From the NCBI GenBank assembly GCA_002346535.1, contig DDZZ01000043.1:1-30745 (forward strand): a stretch of DNA of 30,745 nucleotides, written 5' to 3'. The notes beneath the pieces were generated by a model that saw nothing but the letters and a program-made list of their open reading frames with translations, was not told where the DNA came from and did no database searches. This DNA is from Opitutales bacterium UBA2995 (GTDB taxonomy: Bacteria > Verrucomicrobiota > Verrucomicrobiia > Opitutales > UBA2995). Shown here piece after piece: positions 1 through 9,572 of the stretch. The first letter of the stretch is position 1. Each line of letters begins with the position of its first letter. The translations under genes were made by a program, and so were the position numbers.

Positions 1-104
1 TCGAAGTCCGTGATCAGTTGCCATTCCCCAAAAGAAAATTGAGCCTGGGTAATGATAATTCCGCTGAACAAGATACATTTTAAATTCTCAAACAGTATTT
101 TCAT
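1..104 (-). CDS. N-terminus of an exported protein, cut by the left edge
   Basis: An ATG at 104 on the minus strand opens 34 codons that run off the window. The translation begins MKILFENLKCILFSG, then a hydrophobic run and a likely cleavage region (TQAQFSFG), followed by EWQLITDF. That is the layout of a Sec signal peptide (basic and polar start, hydrophobic core of about 12 residues, small residues near the cleavage site). It lies 116 nt downstream of the TonB-dependent receptor stop and on the same strand, so it may belong to the same locus. The mature part is too short to assign a family. No convincing Shine-Dalgarno sequence precedes it, and it could be a chance open frame, though the signal-peptide pattern argues against that. 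Confidence 0.55.
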   Translation of the reverse strand, partial: MKILFENLKCILFSGIIITQAQFSFGEWQLITDF

Positions 105-220
105 AGTTATACAGTAATATTTAATCAGATTTCTTTGATTGGTGCCTAAGCAATTAGATAAAAGAGCTAAATACTCTAGTGTGGTAATTTCGTTATACAA
201 TAGTTTTTTTAAAAAACTTT

Positions 221-3200
221 TTAAAAACTGGCTCTCAGCGCTAAACGCCAAGTGCGGGGGGGGTAGTATCTTTCCCACCGGCGTTTCTCCTCAAATTGCG
301 CTCCGGTAAAAGGATCGCTATCGTGGTATATTATAACATTCGAATCATAGGTGTCATCGACCAGATTGTCGATGTTCAGCCGGAAATTCCACAGGACATT
401 TTGCCATTCAAACCGGTATCCCAATCCGAATCCGAGCTCGGTTCTTGATACGGTGGGCGGCGTCTGGAAATAATTCGCGCGCACCTGTGATCCGCCGATC
501 GGTGACGATGTAAGGGCTTCACCTGCCCAACTTATACCACCAAATACTTCCAAATCCTCCAAGAGCCCTTCGGTAAAGGTATACTTATTCCAGAAACGCA
601 TATTTTCCTGCGGCACAAAAGAAATATCGATACCATTCACGCCTTCGCCGTTGAACGTTGTCGGATCTTTCGGGTCTTCGAAATTCTGCCTTTGAAACGC
701 GTAGTTCCATGCGTCCCATCCGGTTCCCCAGTCATTCCCCCATTGGTCTATGGGACGAACCATATTGAAGCCCTTTCCAACGATTTCCCGCTCGACGCGT
801 GAAAAATTGAACATGACCTGGTAATTCGGTATGGGGCTGTAAATGATTTGACCGTCAAGTCCAATACCTTCCTCTTCATAGGTCACAAAGGGAGCATTAC
901 CAGTTCCATTCGTATTTAATCCTTCATATTGACTGGGATTATGAACGTTTCCAACCCGCTGGATCGACCCCGTGAACATCGCCTCCTGAGGAAGTCGCTC
1001 ATCCTGTCCATCGTAGGCGTCTGCGAAAGCCGCCCGGACGGCGTCACGCATTGCCTCAACGACCGGATCCTCATGCGGTGGAGCACTCAAAATATCCACA
1101 TCGAACATGTAAGGAAAAGTAATGAGCCTTGTGAAGAAGTCACCCGCGGTTCCGCCCTGATTATAATCTGACAGATATCCACTCGGTGCATTCGTGTACT
1201 TTTCTTTAGTTACCGGATGCTTGATGCTCCGAATCTGATCCAGTGTGAAGCCACTACTCTCAAGGCTTCTCACCAGATTGATACTTAGCAGACCTGTGGC
1301 CACAGCCGGAATCTCGGTTAGATGGGCCGGTTTTTTGCGCCCCTTGAATGGAATGGTCTCGGACCACTTCGTAGGCCAGACATAACGCAACGCTTCAGCA
1401 TCTGCAGGAACCCCCCTTGAGCCGGCAAAGATCGCAGGATCAAATGCCTGCATGTTGGGATCACCGCTGTGGGCTGGGCCTCCATACCATCCGGCAGGAT
1501 TGGGAGCTACACCAAGACGATAAGTGGCGTTTTCCCGTTGAATCCTAAAAGCGGAAATGGTCCCGGAAATCTTGTTGTCCATCAAATCAAACTTGATCCC
1601 AATTTCGTCGCTCTTCGATTGCTCAGCTGAGACTTCTTGATAGTTCCCATCCCTTTGCCCAGAATTGGGGAAGATGCCCTCAGAATGCGTATAGTAGGCG
1701 GTCAAGGGATCACTAATCCGATAGGAAATACCAAAGCTCGGGGTGGTAAAGGTTTGCTTCGGTTGAATCTCGCGTGTTCCGTCCGGGTACATTTCTTGGA
1801 AAGTCTCAAAGTCCGCTGCTACTCGATCGTTGATCGACCCCTCGAACATTCCACCTGCAGCAATATCCAGTGCGGAAATCGGAGCGTAGGCCTGAGACCC
1901 ATCTCCGACAACATGGGTTGTCAGTGGATAAGATATTGGGCTGAGCGGTTTCCCAGGAGCCAGACCGGTGGCGCCACTCCAATCGACTACCCGAAGCTTT
2001 TCACGCTCCCAAGTCTCATACTCGTCGTGGCGGACACCGCCAAAAAGCAGGAGGCGATCGTCAAAAAATCGACCCTGATAGATAGCATTGGCAGAAGTAA
2101 ATTCCAAGGTGACATCCATATGACCGGAACGAGTAATCCAATCCAACCGCCGCTCATTCCCCTGATCATCAATCGTGCCTGCTCCCATTCGATATTTACT
2201 GGGTTGTCCGGAAATTCCAAAAACCGTATCAGGTGCAAATCGAATTGGATTCGGGTTGAAAACGCTATCGCGGTAATAAACTGCATCCTGATTAAATCGC
2301 GGATTTGGGGGTCCAGAGCTAACGCCATCCCAGTCACCCCAGGCTTCCTGATATTGCGAGCTACTAAACATGGGACTCTTAATAAAACTAATTTCGTCTT
2401 TAATGAAATTTACACCTGCGACAATGGTATGCTGAGAATCGAGAAACTCTGAATCGAAGTCATAGGCCGCTCTTAGCCGGGCCTGCGTCGAGTCGGATGA
2501 TTGCGGCCATTGAAACCACATATATTGATTTCCATATCGGCTGATGGCGGCTCTGTTATTACCTGCGGGAAAGTAACGAGAATTATCTCCTGGATTTTCG
2601 ATGGCGAATAAATCCATGAATCCATAGCCTCCGTTTCCATAATTAGTCCAGTTATCGACGGAAAACCCTTGATCCAGGATATTGGAGTCTAAGGCGGATC
2701 CGTTGAGACGAATTGCATCGGCTGTTTCACGCGTAATGGTATCGTTTGGATCATACTCCGGAAAAGCGTCGGCCCAGCGCAGATCGAAATAGCCGGAAGA
2801 TTGTACCCCGCGACCACTTGACGATAAACTCACATTGCGGGTCTCCGATTCGTTAGTGGAATAATAGACACCGCCTTCAATATGTAATCCTTCCATTGGA
2901 TTCCACTTCGCCAGTGCCAGCACGTTCTTTTCTTCGGTTTTGCTCCAGGTGTCTGGGCCCGATATGTTCTGGTAAAAGCCGTAGTCACCGATTTTGTAGG
3001 GCATCGCTCCGGGTTCCGCCATCAACTGGTAGTCAGCGCTTTCAGGATTGTAGTCCCGCGTCCAGATAATAGGTTCGCCGAACGGGTTGCGAAAGTATTG
3101 CATCGTTGCGCCCGTGTACCACTTGCTTCCAATCCCACGGTCAGTACTATCGGCAAGCTGGTATTCCAGGAATAGATTGAACTTCTTATTTTTCGTCCAG

Positions 3201-4033
3201 TAATCCAATTGCCCTGCGATATAGGTTCGCTCGTTTTCAGCAAATGCTTTGAGTTGTTCATTGTCTTGGAAGGAACCCATAACACGATAATTTAATTCAC
3301 CGAAATCGCTATCTGCGCTCAACAGTGGGCCTGTGGTATCGAAAGTACCACGTATCAAGTTATTACTGCCAACAGTGATTCCCGCCGAGCTCCGTCTTTC
3401 GGAGAGGGGAGTTTTGGGAACGATATTTACCACCCCAGTCAACATATTGACCCCATAGAGTAAAGAATTGGGGCCCCGCACCACTTCCATTCTGGACGTG
3501 TTCACAGTGTCAGTGCTGCCTCCTATCACAATACCATACTCGGAAAGCAGTGCGCCAATTCGAAATCCCAATCGCTGCTGGCTTGGCGATTTATATCCCC
3601 GTATGGTCAAAACGTTTCCTTGATGGGCCGAAACGTTTCCCGAAGGGGACGAATCGTTAAAATTAGCTGTGTTTGCAGAAGTCCAAGATTGTGATTGAAA
3701 GTCTGTCGTTTCGACACCCGCTGAGTATCGCAGAGCTTCATCCATGTTTAATGCTCCCAGATCTTCTATGAATTCCTGGTTGATAACCTCCAAGGCCATG
3801 GGCAAATCCCGGATGGCCGTATTCAAAGAAGTCCCGGATACCGCGTTAGTTGAAAGATAACCCCGGTCATCATCCGTGTTTACCGTAAAGGGACTGAGCT
3901 CATAGATTTCGTCCTTAGTGTTTGCAGAATCCTGTGCATACCCAGTGTAGCTTATCGCATAACAAAGAGTTAAAAATATGGATATTCTAAAAATCCAAAT
4001 TACTGAAGTTATTCCGTAGTTCATGTTAAACAT
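221..4033 (-). CDS. TonB-dependent outer-membrane receptor
   Basis: About 1270 residues, at the upper end for this family. After an N-terminal hydrophobic segment (WIFRISIFLTLCYAIS, then YAQ) comes the motif ELSPFTV followed by acidic residues and GYLSTNAVSGT, a pattern common in Verrucomicrobia receptors. The plug domain runs roughly from residue 78 to 215, with MEVVRGPNSLLYG and GVVNIVPKTP near its end. The rest is aromatic-rich beta-barrel ending WRLALRASF, with the terminal Phe expected of BAM-inserted barrels. Such receptors import oligosaccharides or metal chelates across the outer membrane using TonB energy. The DUF1501/PSCyt neighbours suggest a glycan-related ligand; no SusD is present. 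The start is uncertain: a TTG at 4039 and ATGs at 4033 and 4024 are possible, with no clear Shine-Dalgarno. A perfect TATAAT on the minus strand at 4117-4122 could be a -10 element, but no good -35 accompanies it. Confidence 0.93.
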   Translation of the reverse strand: MFNMNYGITSVIWIFRISIFLTLCYAISYTGYAQDSANTKDEIYELSPFTVNTDDDRGYLSTNAVSGTSLNTAIRDLPMALEVINQEFIEDLGALNMDEALRYSAGVETTDFQSQSWTSANTANFNDSSPSGNVSAHQGNVLTIRGYKSPSQQRLGFRIGALLSEYGIVIGGSTDTVNTSRMEVVRGPNSLLYGVNMLTGVVNIVPKTPLSERRSSAGITVGSNNLIRGTFDTTGPLLSADSDFGELNYRVMGSFQDNEQLKAFAENERTYIAGQLDYWTKNKKFNLFLEYQLADSTDRGIGSKWYTGATMQYFRNPFGEPIIWTRDYNPESADYQLMAEPGAMPYKIGDYGFYQNISGPDTWSKTEEKNVLALAKWNPMEGLHIEGGVYYSTNESETRNVSLSSSGRGVQSSGYFDLRWADAFPEYDPNDTITRETADAIRLNGSALDSNILDQGFSVDNWTNYGNGGYGFMDLFAIENPGDNSRYFPAGNNRAAISRYGNQYMWFQWPQSSDSTQARLRAAYDFDSEFLDSQHTIVAGVNFIKDEISFIKSPMFSSSQYQEAWGDWDGVSSGPPNPRFNQDAVYYRDSVFNPNPIRFAPDTVFGISGQPSKYRMGAGTIDDQGNERRLDWITRSGHMDVTLEFTSANAIYQGRFFDDRLLLFGGVRHDEYETWEREKLRVVDWSGATGLAPGKPLSPISYPLTTHVVGDGSQAYAPISALDIAAGGMFEGSINDRVAADFETFQEMYPDGTREIQPKQTFTTPSFGISYRISDPLTAYYTHSEGIFPNSGQRDGNYQEVSAEQSKSDEIGIKFDLMDNKISGTISAFRIQRENATYRLGVAPNPAGWYGGPAHSGDPNMQAFDPAIFAGSRGVPADAEALRYVWPTKWSETIPFKGRKKPAHLTEIPAVATGLLSINLVRSLESSGFTLDQIRSIKHPVTKEKYTNAPSGYLSDYNQGGTAGDFFTRLITFPYMFDVDILSAPPHEDPVVEAMRDAVRAAFADAYDGQDERLPQEAMFTGSIQRVGNVHNPSQYEGLNTNGTGNAPFVTYEEEGIGLDGQIIYSPIPNYQVMFNFSRVEREIVGKGFNMVRPIDQWGNDWGTGWDAWNYAFQRQNFEDPKDPTTFNGEGVNGIDISFVPQENMRFWNKYTFTEGLLEDLEVFGGISWAGEALTSSPIGGSQVRANYFQTPPTVSRTELGFGLGYRFEWQNVLWNFRLNIDNLVDDTYDSNVIIYHDSDPFTGAQFEEKRRWERYYPPRTWRLALRASF

Positions 4034-4178
4034 TTTCAATTACTATAGTAAAATCAGGAGGCGGTTTAATCTAAGAAAGGTCATCTTTATCAATTTAATG
4101 AATTAGTGCTAAAGTTATTATAATAGCAAATTCTAAACATGAAATCCAAAAATAACGGTTGGGGTTGATAGAGTTGGA

Positions 4179-5615
4179 CTAAGCGATAATATCATGCACG
4201 ACGTGGCCGTGCACATCGGTCAGGCGGTAGTCGCGGCCTTGATGGCGGAAAGTCAGCTTCTCATGATCGATTCCCAATAGATGCAGACAGGTTGCGTGGA
4301 AGTCGTGCACATGCACTTCGTTTTCAACGATGCCGAAACCAAACTCATCGGTAGTTCCATAGGTTAATCCTCTTTTCACTCCCCCACCAGCCATCCAGAT
4401 GGTGAAGCATTCCTTGTGATGGTCACGGCCAGGTTCGGTTAAGTCACCCGTACCCGCGTTGTGCTCCTGAACCATCGGAGTGCGGCCAAACTCACCTCCC
4501 CAGATCACCAGAGTTTCATCGAGGAGGCCCCGTTGCTTTAGGTCGGAAATTAGACCTGCACAGGCTTGGTCGACCCTACCCACCGATCTAGGCAAATCTG
4601 TATAGATGTCGGCATGGTGATCCCAACCCTTAGCAAAGACCTGAATAAAACGAACACCCTTCTCAACCAATCGCCGGGCGAGAAGACAGCTGCGAGCAAA
4701 GTCATTTCGAGTTTTTCCACCTTCTGCGTTACGCAAACCGTATTGTTTCAAAACGTGTTCTGGCTCGGAGTCGATATCCACCAGGTCCGGCACGGAAGTC
4801 TGCATTCTGTATGCCAATTCATATTGGGAAATACGTGTCTCAATTTCCGGATCCTGGTAATGCCTGAAGGCCTGTCCATTCAATCCATTGATCGCATCTA
4901 CGACTAAACGCCGTTCCTCCTTAGAAGTTTGATCAGGCGTATTAAGAAAATGGATAGGAGTCTGACCTTTGCGAAACTCTACACCTTGATGGCGGGATGA
5001 TAGAAACCCACTGCTCCATACGGAAGTGCCAGCCACCGGGCCACCATCTTTCAGAACTACATAAGCGGGAAGGTCCTTGTTCTCAGTTCCCAGTCCATAC
5101 GATGCCCAAGCGCCAAAAGAAGGTCGGCCCAATCGGCCATGGCCAGTGTGAAAAAAGAGTTCACCGGAGCCATGATTGATCTCATTGGTCTTCATACTAC
5201 GAATCACAGTGAGCTCGTCTGCGACAGTAGCCAGGTGAGAAAACAACTCAGACATGACGATTCCAGATTCACCACGCGGCTCAAAGGAATATGGTGACTT
5301 GATAACCCGGGCCTGCGGGGTGACGAAGGCAAATTTCTGACCCTTTGTTAACTCCTCAGGAAGCGGGCTTCCATCCCATTTATCCAAAGCCGGCTTCGGA
5401 TCGAAAGTGTCCATCTGCGAAGGGCCCCCAACCATGTGCAGGAAAATCACATTCTTGGCCCGCGCTGGATGCTGGAGAACTGGATGTTCGATGCCGGATG
5501 CTGAAAGATCTTGTTCCAGAAGATGCGATAATGCAATCGAACCTATTCCGAGCGTGCCCTGTTTCAGGAAATCTCTTCGCTTGATTAAATTGATGCCTTT
5601 TTCGTAATCCATCAT
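4179..5615 (-). CDS. DUF1501 family exported protein (alkaline-phosphatase-like fold)
   Basis: 478 residues from the ATG at 5615. The open frame extends further upstream, but that part is antisense-like and lies inside the preceding gene. The ATG at 5615 overlaps the TGA of the PSCyt gene as ATGA, which implies translational coupling and fixes the start. Residues 12-19 (KRRDFLKQ) form a twin-arginine export signal. Family landmarks are GGPSQMDTFDPKP (about 63-75), NHGSGELFFHTGHG, GGEFGRTPM, GRDHHKE and the C-terminal LTDVHGHVVHDII. DUF1501 proteins are related to sulfatases and alkaline phosphatases by fold and are almost always paired with PSCyt/DUF1553 genes in Planctomycetes and Verrucomicrobia. 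Their reaction is not established. Here it is the last gene of a DUF1080-PSCyt-DUF1501 set. It ends with TAG, so amber is a normal terminator in this genome. Confidence 0.92.
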   Translation of the reverse strand: MMDYEKGINLIKRRDFLKQGTLGIGSIALSHLLEQDLSASGIEHPVLQHPARAKNVIFLHMVGGPSQMDTFDPKPALDKWDGSPLPEELTKGQKFAFVTPQARVIKSPYSFEPRGESGIVMSELFSHLATVADELTVIRSMKTNEINHGSGELFFHTGHGRLGRPSFGAWASYGLGTENKDLPAYVVLKDGGPVAGTSVWSSGFLSSRHQGVEFRKGQTPIHFLNTPDQTSKEERRLVVDAINGLNGQAFRHYQDPEIETRISQYELAYRMQTSVPDLVDIDSEPEHVLKQYGLRNAEGGKTRNDFARSCLLARRLVEKGVRFIQVFAKGWDHHADIYTDLPRSVGRVDQACAGLISDLKQRGLLDETLVIWGGEFGRTPMVQEHNAGTGDLTEPGRDHHKECFTIWMAGGGVKRGLTYGTTDEFGFGIVENEVHVHDFHATCLHLLGIDHEKLTFRHQGRDYRLTDVHGHVVHDIIA

Positions 5616-8395
5616 GACTTGGTAATAGTTTCGTCTAGATTCAAAAGAGTCTGAGCCACAGCGAACCAGGACTGCTGCTGCTCGAGGAGTTGCATAAGAA
5701 TATTCAACTCCCTCCTGCTTGGCTGCCGAGACACCACTGTTCGAAAACTGCGGACGATTTTGTCTTGATCGCTGCCGTCCCATCCTTCGATGACCTTTGC
5801 AAACCGCTCCGCCATCTCAACGTAGACCGGATCGTTCAAAAGGGTGAGGGCTTGGAGAGGCGTGTTGGAACGATCACGTTTGACGGTACATACGTTGCGA
5901 TCGGGAGTATCAAAATTGACCATACTCGGATACGGATTACCACGACGCCACACCGTGTAGATCCCCCGTCGATAAAGATCCTCGCCTGAAGAAGTTGGAT
6001 AATCTGTTTCATCCACAGGACCAAAAATCTCTTTCCAAATTCCATCTGGCTGAACGGGATAAACGATAGGCCCACCAACTTTATCCGACAAGAGACCCGA
6101 AATGGCTAGCAAGCTGTCTCGAATCAATTCTGCAGAAAGCCGAAAGCGCGGACCACGTGAATAGTAGTTGTTTTGAGGATCCTTCATTATCTTAACAGCA
6201 GAAGCCGAGGAGCTCTGCTGGTAGGTCGAGGATAAGACGATCGTCTTGATAAGCTCTTTTATCGACCAGTTGTTTTCCACAAAGCTAATGGCCAACCAAT
6301 CGAGCAACTCAGGATGTGTGGGTAGCTCACCTTGCATGCCAAAATCCTCGGGGGTTGTGACAATGCCGCGCCCAAAAATCTCTGCCCAAATTCGGTTAAC
6401 TACCACCCTCGGAGTAAGCGGATTTTCAGGATCGACCAACCATTGCGCCAAACCCAATCGATTCGGCGGTAATTCAGGATCCAAGGGATGGAGGCTTTCC
6501 AATACCCCGGTTCCGACCGAATCACCCGGCGCCGTATAATCCCCGCGCATCATGATATGGGTTTGGGTCGGTTCCATGGCATCCTGCATGACCATGGTAG
6601 AGGACTGCATTTCGGTCAGCTGCACGCGAAGTTGAGCAACTCGTTTCTCACGCAAAGCTTGCTCCGAAGAAGTCGCCCCAACCACGTTATCTACCATGAT
6701 GTATTTTCCGTCATATGACTCTTCGCCATAAGCGGTGATCTGGATCTTTTGAACACTAGTCCAGTCCACGGGACCTATCGACCACTGGGGCACGGTAAAC
6801 TCGGCCAACGGAGCGACAATCTTCGTCCAGGTTTCGGGCTCGAGATGGAAATTCGAAAAACCAAAGATACTGACCCGGCGGTCCCAATTTTTTTGAACCT
6901 GAAAATTGAATTCGCTCCTTATATCCGTTTTGATCCAAAAAGTAATTTCGGTAATGCCAGACAGGTCTGTGGTCGGAAACGAGAACCCAGCTCCAAAAAA
7001 ACCTTTGGTTTCCAAAACAGGTTCCGCCCTGACACTTACTGCAAAGTTGCCTCCACCAATTGGCACATTATCAGCCAGCGAATTAATAGTCGGTCTGGTC
7101 GACGAAGAACTCTTTAAAGGATCCGATCCTTCAAAATCCAAGAGCACCACCTTTTCACTGACTGCTTCAGGTGTATCGCCTTTCGGAAACTCATCAAGTT
7201 CAGCAATGATTTCCTCTTCCACAGCTATATCGTGCTTCAACTGCTGCGCCAACTGCCGCACAGCATCAGACGGATACACGGTTACCTCTCGACCGGTAAA
7301 TAATTTACGGAACATGCCATCGCCATCCTGATCGACCTCTTGGATAGATTTATTATAGAAAGCGTAAAGCTGGTAGTATTCTTTTTGGGAAATATCGTCG
7401 AACTTGTGATCGTGGCATTGAGCACACTCCAAGGTGAGGCCCAGCCAGACGGCGCCAGTTGTCGATACACGATCATGAAGAATATTTGCTCGGACTTCGG
7501 GAACTTTGGTGCCCCCAGAAAAATTGGTGGGTACATTCCTGTTAAAGCCCGTTGCTATTAATTGGCTTTTGGTAGGATTGGGTAGTAGATCACCCGCCAG
7601 TTGTTCGATGCTGAACTGGTCGAAAGGCATGCCGTCATTCAATGCATTAATCACCCAATCGCGATAAGGCCACATAGTCCGCATGTCGTCATGCTGGTAA
7701 CCGTTTGAATCGGCATAGCGTGCCAGGTCGAGCCAGCTAGCTGCCCACTTTTCACCAAACCCCGGAGATCGCAATAATCGATCGACATGGGCTTCAAATT
7801 TTTTCGGAGAAGGATCATCCTCGAATGCGGTCACATCCTCCACAGTAGGCGGGATTCCGATCAAGTCTAGGTAGAGGCGGCGCAAGAGCACGGCCGATTT
7901 GGCCTTACTTTCCGGTTTGAGTTTTGCCTCCTCCATTCGGTCCAGGACAAAATAATCCAATTCACTCGTTGGCCACGAGCGTCTGCGCACATTGGGTTGT
8001 TCCGCCAAATCGGGCTTCTGATAGGCCCAGTGCGCTTGGTATTCGGCACCGTTCTCAATCCAGGCTCTGAGCTTGTCGATCTCCTCCTCGCTAAGCGGAT
8101 CGCCTTGGGGAGGCATGCGCATGTCCGGATCATCGCTGGATACCATATCCAGGATCCAACTCTCAGCCGGATTGCCGGGAACAATCACATCGGCATCGAT
8201 AGCAGACTGTCGTCGGTCGAGCCTGAATTCCGCCTCTCTAGCCTCAGGATCCGGTCCGTGACATTTGAAGCAATTGCCCGATAAAATGGGACGAATATCG
8301 CGACTGAAGCTAGGAGCGGCCGACTTGGCAAAGGCTTCTATAAAGCTACTTAGAAAAAGCGCTAAGCAAGTGAAGCATCGAAGAATCGAATACAT
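5612..8395 (-). CDS. PSCyt1/DUF1549/DUF1553 cytochrome-type protein with a sugar-binding-like insert
   Basis: 927 residues with an N-terminal Sec signal (ILRCFTCLALFLSSFIEAFAK). The planctomycete-type cytochrome c domain has its haem motif CFKCH at 42-46. DUF1549 (PSCyt2) follows from about residue 145 and carries a second haem-like motif, CAQCH, at 324-328 before DHKFDDIS. DUF1553 (PSD1) occupies about 640 to the end, with the hallmarks NPLTPRVVVNRIWAEIFGRG, DFGMQGE and NTPLQALTLLNDP. Between them, about residues 414-575, is a beta-rich stretch beginning VVLLDFEG and ending YIMVDNVVG, typical of CIA30/galactose-binding-like jelly rolls. These proteins are periplasmic and presumed to oxidise or transfer electrons from carbohydrate substrates; the exact reaction is unknown. 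The gene lies 26 nt after the DUF1080 gene and overlaps DUF1501 by 4 nt. Confidence 0.93.
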   Translation of the reverse strand: MYSILRCFTCLALFLSSFIEAFAKSAAPSFSRDIRPILSGNCFKCHGPDPEAREAEFRLDRRQSAIDADVIVPGNPAESWILDMVSSDDPDMRMPPQGDPLSEEEIDKLRAWIENGAEYQAHWAYQKPDLAEQPNVRRRSWPTSELDYFVLDRMEEAKLKPESKAKSAVLLRRLYLDLIGIPPTVEDVTAFEDDPSPKKFEAHVDRLLRSPGFGEKWAASWLDLARYADSNGYQHDDMRTMWPYRDWVINALNDGMPFDQFSIEQLAGDLLPNPTKSQLIATGFNRNVPTNFSGGTKVPEVRANILHDRVSTTGAVWLGLTLECAQCHDHKFDDISQKEYYQLYAFYNKSIQEVDQDGDGMFRKLFTGREVTVYPSDAVRQLAQQLKHDIAVEEEIIAELDEFPKGDTPEAVSEKVVLLDFEGSDPLKSSSSTRPTINSLADNVPIGGGNFAVSVRAEPVLETKGFFGAGFSFPTTDLSGITEITFWIKTDIRSEFNFQVQKNWDRRVSIFGFSNFHLEPETWTKIVAPLAEFTVPQWSIGPVDWTSVQKIQITAYGEESYDGKYIMVDNVVGATSSEQALREKRVAQLRVQLTEMQSSTMVMQDAMEPTQTHIMMRGDYTAPGDSVGTGVLESLHPLDPELPPNRLGLAQWLVDPENPLTPRVVVNRIWAEIFGRGIVTTPEDFGMQGELPTHPELLDWLAISFVENNWSIKELIKTIVLSSTYQQSSSASAVKIMKDPQNNYYSRGPRFRLSAELIRDSLLAISGLLSDKVGGPIVYPVQPDGIWKEIFGPVDETDYPTSSGEDLYRRGIYTVWRRGNPYPSMVNFDTPDRNVCTVKRDRSNTPLQALTLLNDPVYVEMAERFAKVIEGWDGSDQDKIVRSFRTVVSRQPSRRELNILMQLLEQQQSWFAVAQTLLNLDETITKS

Positions 8396-8421
8396 CAGCA
8401 GTATTATGGCTTAAGAAACAA

Positions 8422-9372
8422 TTAAAGTTCTTTGATATAAATATTCTTCCAGCGAACCTGGGCCCCTGGCCACCAACGTTCCTGGCCTTGTGGGTCGTTC
8501 CGTCCGTTATTGTGCACTTCCAACGAAATGTGTCCTTTGCGGCCCAGCATTTCTGCTACACCTTCCGCATCATAATTTGGCCATTTGATATCGGCCAAAT
8601 CGAGCTCCGCGATTTTTAATCCATTAACCCAAGTAGTCACTGTAGGGATTCGTCCTACACTCCGTACTTTAATCGTATTAAATTCATTGACCTTCCAAAC
8701 CTTCAAGAATTCCTCGACATCGACCGCATATTTAAGAATCGCACGTGTTTGATCCCTGAGTTCTGCGCGACCTTTATTTGGATCTGCGGATATTACGCGG
8801 ATGGGTACGCTGTTCTCATCAACTTCGGCGTCAACGGCGAAGGACATGCCATGGATGCCGGCCAAGCCGTTCCCATAAAAGCCTCCAATTCCGCCTTGGG
8901 GACGAAAGTCACAAAGGACTTGCAAGCCAGGATTCCCCTCGGGCGTTGTCCGAATAAGAAACCCGGTATCGGTCCTCCAGTCCGGCTTCATATCGACCAT
9001 CAACTCGAAATCCCCAAATTTTTCTTCAGAGACCAGGTAGGCCCCTATCCCACTCGCGGGAGGATCCTGCTCACCAACAATGGCGCCGTCGACCACCGTC
9101 CACTTGCCAACATTCTTGCTCGCTTCCTTCAACCAATCTTCATCCACGTCAAAGGGAGCTCCGGGATAACGCGGAACTGGCAACCGTGGCATCATTTTCC
9201 ATCCGCCCAGTGTTTTACCGTCAAATAAACTTCGGAATCCTTCAGGCATTGAACTATCGGCTTGTTGGGTTTGTTTTGAACAAGAAGTGGAGAGAACCCA
9301 AAGGTTCAACATGGCTGCCGCCAAGAGGAGAACTCTCGAAAATTGAGTACAAGGAACAAAACTTAAAGACAT
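8422..9372 (-). CDS. DUF1080 / 3-keto-disaccharide hydrolase domain protein
   Basis: 316 residues from the ATG at 9372. An ATG at 9408 would add 12 residues (MVILPGLGYTPW) and cannot be excluded. The N-terminus has a hydrophobic stretch (RVLLLAAAMLNLWVL) followed by STSCSK, which could be a non-canonical lipobox: Leu is at -4 rather than -3. The mature protein starts with the family signature FRSLFDGKTLGGWKMM and contains GAIVGEQ, FGDFELMVDMKPDW, TGFLIRTTP and a C-terminal HISLEVHNNG...WKNIYIKEL. This is the concanavalin-like DUF1080 (PF06439) fold, described as 3-keto-disaccharide hydrolase. It is a periplasmic or lipoprotein enzyme acting on oxidised disaccharides, which fits with the downstream oxidative PSCyt gene. 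It leads the DUF1080-PSCyt-DUF1501 operon. Confidence 0.88.
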   Translation of the reverse strand: MSLSFVPCTQFSRVLLLAAAMLNLWVLSTSCSKQTQQADSSMPEGFRSLFDGKTLGGWKMMPRLPVPRYPGAPFDVDEDWLKEASKNVGKWTVVDGAIVGEQDPPASGIGAYLVSEEKFGDFELMVDMKPDWRTDTGFLIRTTPEGNPGLQVLCDFRPQGGIGGFYGNGLAGIHGMSFAVDAEVDENSVPIRVISADPNKGRAELRDQTRAILKYAVDVEEFLKVWKVNEFNTIKVRSVGRIPTVTTWVNGLKIAELDLADIKWPNYDAEGVAEMLGRKGHISLEVHNNGRNDPQGQERWWPGAQVRWKNIYIKEL

Positions 9373-9505
9373 CCAGGGAGTATAACCTAAACCGGGCAAA
9401 ATTACCATCCCCCGATCGCGGGAGTCCGCACAATCAATTGGAAATTCTCAGAATTCGCAAATAGGTCGAATAGGTTGAAGTATCAGAATCGGCAGCAAGC
9501 TACCC

Positions 9506-9538
9506 TCCTACAAATTGATTCGAAATTGGGTTGTAGGA
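9506..9538. repeat. 8-bp inverted repeat upstream of the DUF1080 operon
   Basis: TCCTACAA (9506-9513) and TTGTAGGA (9531-9538) are perfect inverted copies with a 17-nt spacer. They lie between the end of the response regulator gene and the start of the DUF1080 gene. No T-run follows on either side, so a classical terminator is unlikely. A regulator-binding site for the adjacent NarL-type regulator is possible, but this is inference from position only. Confidence 0.3.
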
Positions 9539-9572
9539 TAGGTTCTTGGTCCCGTCTTCATCATGTACGGAA

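Noticed and set aside
203..227. A/T-rich palindrome after the TonB receptor as a terminator
   Set aside because: The stem is only A-T pairs and overlaps the stop codon; no stable hairpin can be argued.
1637..2452. 271-codon plus-strand frame inside the TonB receptor gene
   Set aside because: Antisense shadow of a clearly coding receptor; translation has no family features.
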